Positions 59,070 through 64,000 of a stretch of 64,000 nucleotides of DNA are shown piece after piece. Numbering within the stretch: the first letter of the stretch is position 1; every line of letters starts with the position of its first letter. The notes under the pieces are model-generated. The model was given only the letters and a program-made list of their open reading frames with translations, made no database searches and was not told where the DNA came from. Origin of the DNA: Polaromonas sp. P2-4 (GTDB lineage Bacteria; Pseudomonadota; Gammaproteobacteria; Burkholderiales; Burkholderiaceae_C); the NCBI GenBank assembly GCA_024703855.1, contig CP087965.1, positions 3,092,001 to 3,156,000 of the forward strand, written 5' to 3'. The position numbers were made by a program, and so were the translations under genes.

Positions 59070-62000
59070 ATGTCCGCCGTGTCCAACAGCCAACGTCTGC
59101 CGTTTCCCTACCGTCCTGAGGCGCAAGTGCTTGCCCAGCGCCTGCTGTCCCTGAAAAACGCCCTGGACTGGGCCGCTGCCGCCAGGGTCGCCACACCCTG
59201 GGTGCACGCCGTGCGCCAGAACCCGCCACCGTTTTGGGCGATGGAAAGTCTGCTCAAGGAATACCCCATTTCCAGTGCCGAAGGCCTGGCCTTGATGCGT
59301 CTGGCCGAGGCGCTGTTGCGCGTGCCCGACGCCGAGACTGCCATTGCCCTCACGGCCGACCAGCTCGGCCGGGCCGACTTCGAGGCCTCGGGCGACAAAA
59401 CGCTGGCGCGTTTGTCCAGCACCGCGATTGCCATGAGCAAGAAGTTTCTGCCCGACAGTGAGGCGCCTACCGGCATCTTTGCCAAGCTGGGTGCACGCTC
59501 GGTGGTGGCTGCCACGCTGCGCGCCGTGCAGTTGCTGGGCCGGCAGTTTGTTCTGGGCCAGACCATTGCCGAGGCCATGGACGAGGCGAGTTCCGCCAAG
59601 CGCAAGATCAAGAATCTGCGTTACAGCTACGACATGCTGGGCGAAGGGGCCCGCACCGATGCCGACGCCTTGAAATACCTCGCCAGTTACAAAAACGCTA
59701 TTGAATCAATAGCTTCTACCGCACATTCCACGGGGGCTTGTGAGATAAATGATGGTATTTCCATCAAACTCAGCGCCCTGCACCCGCGCTATGAAGACGC
59801 GAAAAAGGCGCGTCATGGCCGAGCTGGTGCCCCGCGTGTGGGGCCTGTGCGAGCAGGCGGCGCGCGCCAACATCAACCTCACCATTGACGCCGAGGAGGT
59901 GGACCGGCTGGAGTTGTCGCTCGACGTTTTTGAGGCGCTGGCAGCCCGAATGGCGCAGCAGTTCCCGCAGTGGACCGGCTTTGGTCTGGCCCTGCAGGCC
60001 TACCAGACGCGGGCGCTGGAGCTGATCGAACACGTTACCGAGATTGCCCGCACCTACAAGATTCGCCTGATGTGCCGCCTGGTCAAAGGCGCGTACTGGG
60101 ACGCCGAAATCAAACGGGCGCAAGAGCAGGGGCTGCCCGCTTACCCGGTGTTCACGCACAAGCACCATACCGATGTGTCCTACCTGGCCTGCGCCAAGGC
60201 GCTGCTGGACGCACCCTGACGCCATCTACCCCCAGTTCGCCACCCACAACGCCGCCACCATCGCCGCCATCCTGCAAATGGGCGCCAAGAGCGGGGCGTC
60301 GTTTGAGTTGCAACGCCTGCACGGTATGGGCGAGGGCGTGTACCGCGAAGTGCTGAAGAACCCGCTGATCAGCTGCCGTGTTTACGCGCCCGTCGGTGCG
60401 CACCGCGATCTGTTGGCCTACCTGGTGCGCCGCCTGCTGGAAAACGGTGCCAACTCTTCCTTTGTGCACCAGCTCGCCGACGAATCGGTGGGCATGGGCG
60501 AACTGCTCACCTCGCCGCTGCGGCTGGAACCTGAGCCTTCTTTGCCGCTGCCGCAGGCGCTGTATGGCCCGCGCCGAAAAAACAGCGTGGGGCTGGATTT
60601 GACGGTCGAGAGCATGCGTGCGCCGCTGTTCGCAGCGTTCAATAGCGTGCAGGTTCCGACAGTGCCTGAATTTGATGCCAAATTGGCCTCCAGCGCAGTA
60701 GCGACGGGCGCAAGCAGCTATCAAAAATGGAGCAAGGTGGCGGTGTCGGAACGTGCCGCCATCCTGCGATTGGCCGCCGACGCGCTGGAGCAGCAGACGC
60801 CCAGGTTCTGCGCGCTGCTGGTCAAGGAAGCCTTCAAGACCTGGGGCGATGCGGTGTCCGAAGTGCGCGAAGCGGTGGATTTCTTGCGCTACTACGCCAA
60901 TGAGGCCGAGCGCATCATGACGCCTATCGCCTTGCCGGGGCAGCACAAGGGCGTGACATATGGCGTCACGGGCGAGACCAACGAGTTGCGCCTGACGGCG
61001 CGCGGTGTCTGGGTCTGCATCAGCCCGTGGAATTTCCCGCTGGCGATTTTCATGGGCCAGGTGGCGGCCGCCCTGGCCACCGGCAACGCCGTGCTGGCCA
61101 AGCCGGCCGAGCAAACACCGGGCGTGGCTTGGGAGGCGGTGAAGCTGCTGCACCAGGCTGGCGTGCCTGAAGGCGCGCTGCAATTGCTGCACGGCCCCGG
61201 CGAAACCGTGGGTGCTGCATTGGTTGCGGCGCCGCAGGTGGCCGGCGTGGTGTTCACCGGCTCCACCCAGGTCGCCAAAATCATCAACCGCGCGCTGGCC
61301 GCCAAAGACGGCCCCATCGTGCCGCTGATTGCCGAAACCGGCGGCATCAACGCCATGCTGGTCGACAGCAGCGCACTGCCCGAACAAGTGGCCGATGCCG
61401 TGGTGCAAAGCGCTTTCCGCTCGGCCGGCCAGCGCTGCTCGGCGCTGCGCCTCTTGTGCGTGCACGAGGGCATTGCCGATGCGGTGATTGAGATGATCCA
61501 GGGGGCAGCCCAGGAACTGGTGCTGGGCAACCCGGCCGAACTGACCACCGACGTCGGCCCGGTGATTGACCGCGAGGCCTTTGACAACATCCAGAAGCAC
61601 CTGCAAAGGCTGAGTTCAACATCAAAAGTGCTCTCGGCCCATAAAGGGCGGGCGCAGGCAGCTCCTGATTTAATAGCAAACAGCATTGCACCAGCGGCCT
61701 TTGAGGTCAGCAGCCTGGCCGAGGTCAAAGACGAAATCTTTGGCCCGGTGCTGCAAATCGTGCGCTGGGGCAGCGGCGCGCTCAAAAGCCCTGAAGCGGT
61801 GATTGCCCAGATCAACGCCCTCGGCTACGGCCTCACGCTGGGCATCCAGACCCGCATCGACTCACGTGCGCAGGCACTGGCCGCCGCCGCCCATGTCGGC
61901 AACATCTATGTCAACCGCAACATGATTGGCGCGGTGGTCGGCGTGCAGCCCTTTGGCGGCGAAGGCCTGAGCGGCACCGGGCCCAAAGCCGGCGGGCCGC

Positions 62001-62086
62001 ACTATCTGTACCGCTTTTGCGCGGAGCAGACGGTGACGGTGAACACCACGGCGGCGGGCGGCAATGCCGCGCTGCTGGCGGGGTGA
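59070..62086 (+). CDS. putA: Bifunctional proline dehydrogenase / L-glutamate gamma-semialdehyde dehydrogenase, two apparent frameshifts
   Basis: About 1005 residues, oxidising proline to glutamate. There is no N-terminal ribbon-helix-helix DNA-binding domain; the chain begins with the arm RLPFPYRPEAQVL. PRODH barrel (about residues 100-430): IKLSALHPRYEDA, MCRLVKGAYWDAEIKRAQ, FELQRLHGMGEGVYREV and CRVYAPVGAHRDLLAYLVRR. ALDH domain (about 530-970): SPWNFPLAIFMGQVAAALA, Glu in IAETGGINAM and catalytic Cys in AGQRCSALRLL. Frame breaks at 59808-59812 (missing CG) and 60217 (T inside a CpG; restored LLDAPDAIYPQFATHNA). Three dispersed repeats are translated inside the gene. The start at 59070 has GGAG 7 bases upstream. 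Confidence 0.93.
59696..59720. repeat. Family A repeat (copy 11), inside putA
   Basis: CGCTATTGAATCAATAGC core plus degraded tail, translated as NAIESIASTAHS just before the conserved IKLSALHPRY. Confidence 0.6.
60704..60727. repeat. Family A repeat (copy 12), inside putA
   Basis: ACGGGCGCAAGCAGCTATCA, close to consensus, translated as TGASSYQKWSKV in the linker between PRODH and ALDH domains. Confidence 0.8.
61645..61680. repeat. Family A repeat (copy 13), inside putA
   Basis: AGGGCGGGCGCAGGCAGCTC followed by CTGATTTAATAGC, translated as GRAQAAPDLIANSI in the ALDH domain. Confidence 0.65.
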
Positions 62087-62152
62087 GCGCTGGGCGGGAC
62101 CCTGAAGGGGCAGCACCCTCCGGCACGAAGCTTGCAACCGCCCGACACTGTC

Positions 62153-63466
62153 ATGAAAAATCTTCCGTCCTTTGATCGTTCCCGCCTGCTCGCGACGCTC
62201 GACCGGCTTGCGCCGTACATGACGCAGACCTTGAGTGCCTTCGTCGCCGCGCAAAGCCCTTCCGGCGCCGAGCAGCCGGCGGCCGAGTTCCTGGAACAGA
62301 CGCTGCTGGACCTGGGGCTGGACTCCGAGCGCATCGTGCTCAACAGCAGCCTCATCGAGAGCCTGCCGCTGTTCTCCTGCCCTTGCGACCCCGACAACGG
62401 GCGCTACAACCTGCTGGCGCGCCACCTGCCGCGCAGCAGGGGAGGTCGTTCGGTGCTGTTCAACGGGCACCTCGATGTCGTGCCCACCGGCCCCGAATCG
62501 CTGTGGACGCAACCACCCTACGTGCCGTGGGTGAAAGATGGCTGGTTGCACGGCCGGGGTGCAGGCGACATGAAGGGCGGCCTCATCTGTGCCTTGGTGG
62601 CCTACAAGGCCTTGCACGAACTGGGCCTGCAGCCGGCCGGCATCGTCGGCTTCAACGCCGTGCTGGACGAGGAAAACACCGGCAACGGCACGCTGGCCAC
62701 GCTGCACGCGCTGCAGAACGCCCTGGCCAAGGCCAGGCTCACCGATTTCGATGCGGTGGTGATTCCGGAGCCCTTCGGCGAGACGCTGATGAGTGCCCAG
62801 GTCGGCGTGTGCTGGCTTTTCATCGAGATCACCGGCAAGCCGGCGCATGTCGCCTACATGAACCAGGGCATCAACCCGATCGAGGCCGGCATCGCCATCA
62901 TGGCCGACCTGAAACAGCTGGAATCCGAGTGGAACGCGCCCGCCCAACGGCACCCCTTGTTCCGCGATGCGGCGCACCCGATCAACTTCAACCTGGGCCG
63001 CATCGAAGGCGGCGAGTGGAATTCGTCGGTGCCCTGCACCTGTACGCTCGGCCTTCGCTTCAGTTTCTTTCCCGGGATGACGGCCGAGGAGGCGACCCGG
63101 CAGGTCACGCAGCGCATACGCGCGACGGCCGCGCGGGTCAACGCGGCCTTGACGGTCGACATCCGGTCCCGCGGGCACGTCTCGCCGGGCTGCGAGTACG
63201 ACCTCGACGCACCGGCGATGCAGGTCCTGGCCGACGCGCACCGCAAGATCACCGGCGCACCGCCCGAGCGTTTGGCGTGCACCGCGACCACCGATGGTCG
63301 CCACTTCGCGCTGATGACGGACATCCCCGTCACCGTGTACGGACCGGTGGCGCGCAACATTCACGGCATCGATGAGGCCGTCTCGCTGGACAGCATGAAA
63401 CGCGTGGCAGCGACCATGGCGCAATTCATGGTGGACTGGTGTGGCGTCGAACCGCTGGTAGCTTGA
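62153..63466 (+). CDS. M20-family deacylase (ArgE/DapE type)
   Basis: A 437-residue di-zinc amidohydrolase. Zn-binding His in LFNGHLDVVPTGPE, bridging Asp in HGRGAGDMKGGLICALVA, catalytic Glu pair in VLDEENTGNGT and Zn ligand Glu in IPEPFGE; the dimerisation domain begins at KPAHVAYMNQGINP; the last His is near NIHGIDEAVSLDS. Likely hydrolyses N-acyl amino acids such as N-acetyl-glutamate or N-acetyl-ornithine; substrate unproven. ATG 62153 is preferred to TTG 62132. A deacetylase would complete the D-glutamate route (inference). Confidence 0.86.
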   Translation: MKNLPSFDRSRLLATLDRLAPYMTQTLSAFVAAQSPSGAEQPAAEFLEQTLLDLGLDSERIVLNSSLIESLPLFSCPCDPDNGRYNLLARHLPRSRGGRSVLFNGHLDVVPTGPESLWTQPPYVPWVKDGWLHGRGAGDMKGGLICALVAYKALHELGLQPAGIVGFNAVLDEENTGNGTLATLHALQNALAKARLTDFDAVVIPEPFGETLMSAQVGVCWLFIEITGKPAHVAYMNQGINPIEAGIAIMADLKQLESEWNAPAQRHPLFRDAAHPINFNLGRIEGGEWNSSVPCTCTLGLRFSFFPGMTAEEATRQVTQRIRATAARVNAALTVDIRSRGHVSPGCEYDLDAPAMQVLADAHRKITGAPPERLACTATTDGRHFALMTDIPVTVYGPVARNIHGIDEAVSLDSMKRVAATMAQFMVDWCGVEPLVA

Positions 63467-63503
63467 GCCCTTCCTTCAGATTGAATTCAGGCAGGGCGCG
63501 TGT

Positions 63504-64000
63504 TCACAGCGTCTTCAGAACCTCATCCAGCGTCTCGACCAGCAGGTCCGCGTTGGCTTCGGAGAACACCAGCGGCGGACGGATCTTCAGGGTGTTGGCG
63601 TGCTCGCCGGTCGCGCTGAGCAGCACCTGCCGTTCGCGCAAGCGGTTGACGACGCGCGCGGTCTCGGCCGTGGCGGGCGCCCGCGTGCTGCGATCGCTCA
63701 CCAGTTCCACGCCGACAAACAGGCCGGCACCGCGCACATCGCCGATGAGGGCATGGCGCCGGCCCAGTTCTGCTCAGCCGCGCCCGCAGGTAGCGGCCCA
63801 CCCGCTGGGCGTTGTCCATCAAGCCTTCCTTCTCGATCACGTCCAGCACCGCCATGCCGGCCGCCATCGACACCGGGTTGCCGCCAAAGGTGTTGAAGTA
63901 GCGGCACTCGCGGCCGAAGGCTGCCAGCACGTCCGGGCGCACCGCCAGGCCGGCCAGCGGATGGCCGGCGCCGAGGGGCTTGCCCATGGTCACGATGTCG
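63504..64000 (-). CDS. Class III aminotransferase, C-terminal part, one frameshift
   Basis: Partial; the N-terminus lies beyond the window. The PLP lysine region [14 protein letters not shown] is at the edge, followed by [20 protein letters not shown] and the C-terminal domain [34 protein letters not shown]. The frame breaks at 63771, a T inside a CpG (restored [20 protein letters not shown]). Related to 4-aminobutyrate/alanine-glyoxylate/phosphoethanolamine-lyase-type enzymes; substrate not decidable. Convergent with the M20 gene. Confidence 0.85.

Overview
The window reads as a GC-rich chromosomal segment of a betaproteobacterium of the Comamonadaceae (Polaromonas/Rhodoferax/Acidovorax-like). 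This rests on protein style, on the order atpIBEFHAGDC, on linked dat-ybeD-lipB-lipA, rsmI-yraN-diaA-dolP and pilT-pilU genes, and on two families of short dispersed repeats (one with the core GGGCGCAAGCAGCTA, one around TGCCCCCCGAGGGGGC) that I associate with that family. The genus is inference.

Layout. 1-5.9 kb: 3' end of ptsI, a 162-bp palindromic element, a Spy-like lipoprotein with a two-component system, an EamA exporter, a small lipoprotein and an AraC regulator. 5.9-11.3 kb (minus strand): SNF2 helicase, lipA, lipB. 11.3-19.0 kb (minus strand): a defence-type island with a HigB toxin, a HigA-ImmA/IrrE fusion, a type III-like methyltransferase (mod), an AlbA_2/Schlafen-type ATPase and a type III-like helicase-nuclease (res). 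The island sits exactly between ybeD and lipB, which are normally neighbours. 19.1-21.4 kb: ybeD, dat, DUF2062, CopD-like. 21.5-29.1 kb: the complete ATP synthase operon with a promoter and a terminator. 29.2-44.6 kb: housekeeping genes, including lemA with two TPM proteins, a hydrolase, a cytochrome c, tRNA-Arg(CCG), a DEDDh exonuclease, an MFS pump, rsmI/yraN/diaA/dolP, a 3-HIBDH-type dehydrogenase, pilU/pilT and yggS. 45.2-64 kb: an amino-acid acquisition and catabolism region with two Lrp regulators, two polar amino-acid ABC systems, a DcaP-like porin, MarC, a stand-alone PutA-N-terminus-like miniprotein, dgcN/dgcA (D-glutamate catabolism), an orphan solute-binding protein behind a sigma-54 promoter, LuxR, putA, an M20 deacylase and a class III aminotransferase.

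The genes of the last region fit one programme. Periplasmic binding proteins and permeases import amino acids; PutA converts proline to glutamate; DgcN/DgcA convert D-glutamate to N-acetyl-L-glutamate; the M20 deacylase and the aminotransferase could continue from there (inference).

Sequence quality matters for every reading here. About 30 genes, including atpA, atpD, lipA and lipB, are interrupted by 1-2 base indels. They are non-random: a T (or A) inserted inside a CpG, loss of one CG from a GCGC run, or homopolymer length changes. I treat them as consensus errors and annotate the full genes, giving the repaired reading. I found no IS transposase, prophage, CRISPR array or rRNA.
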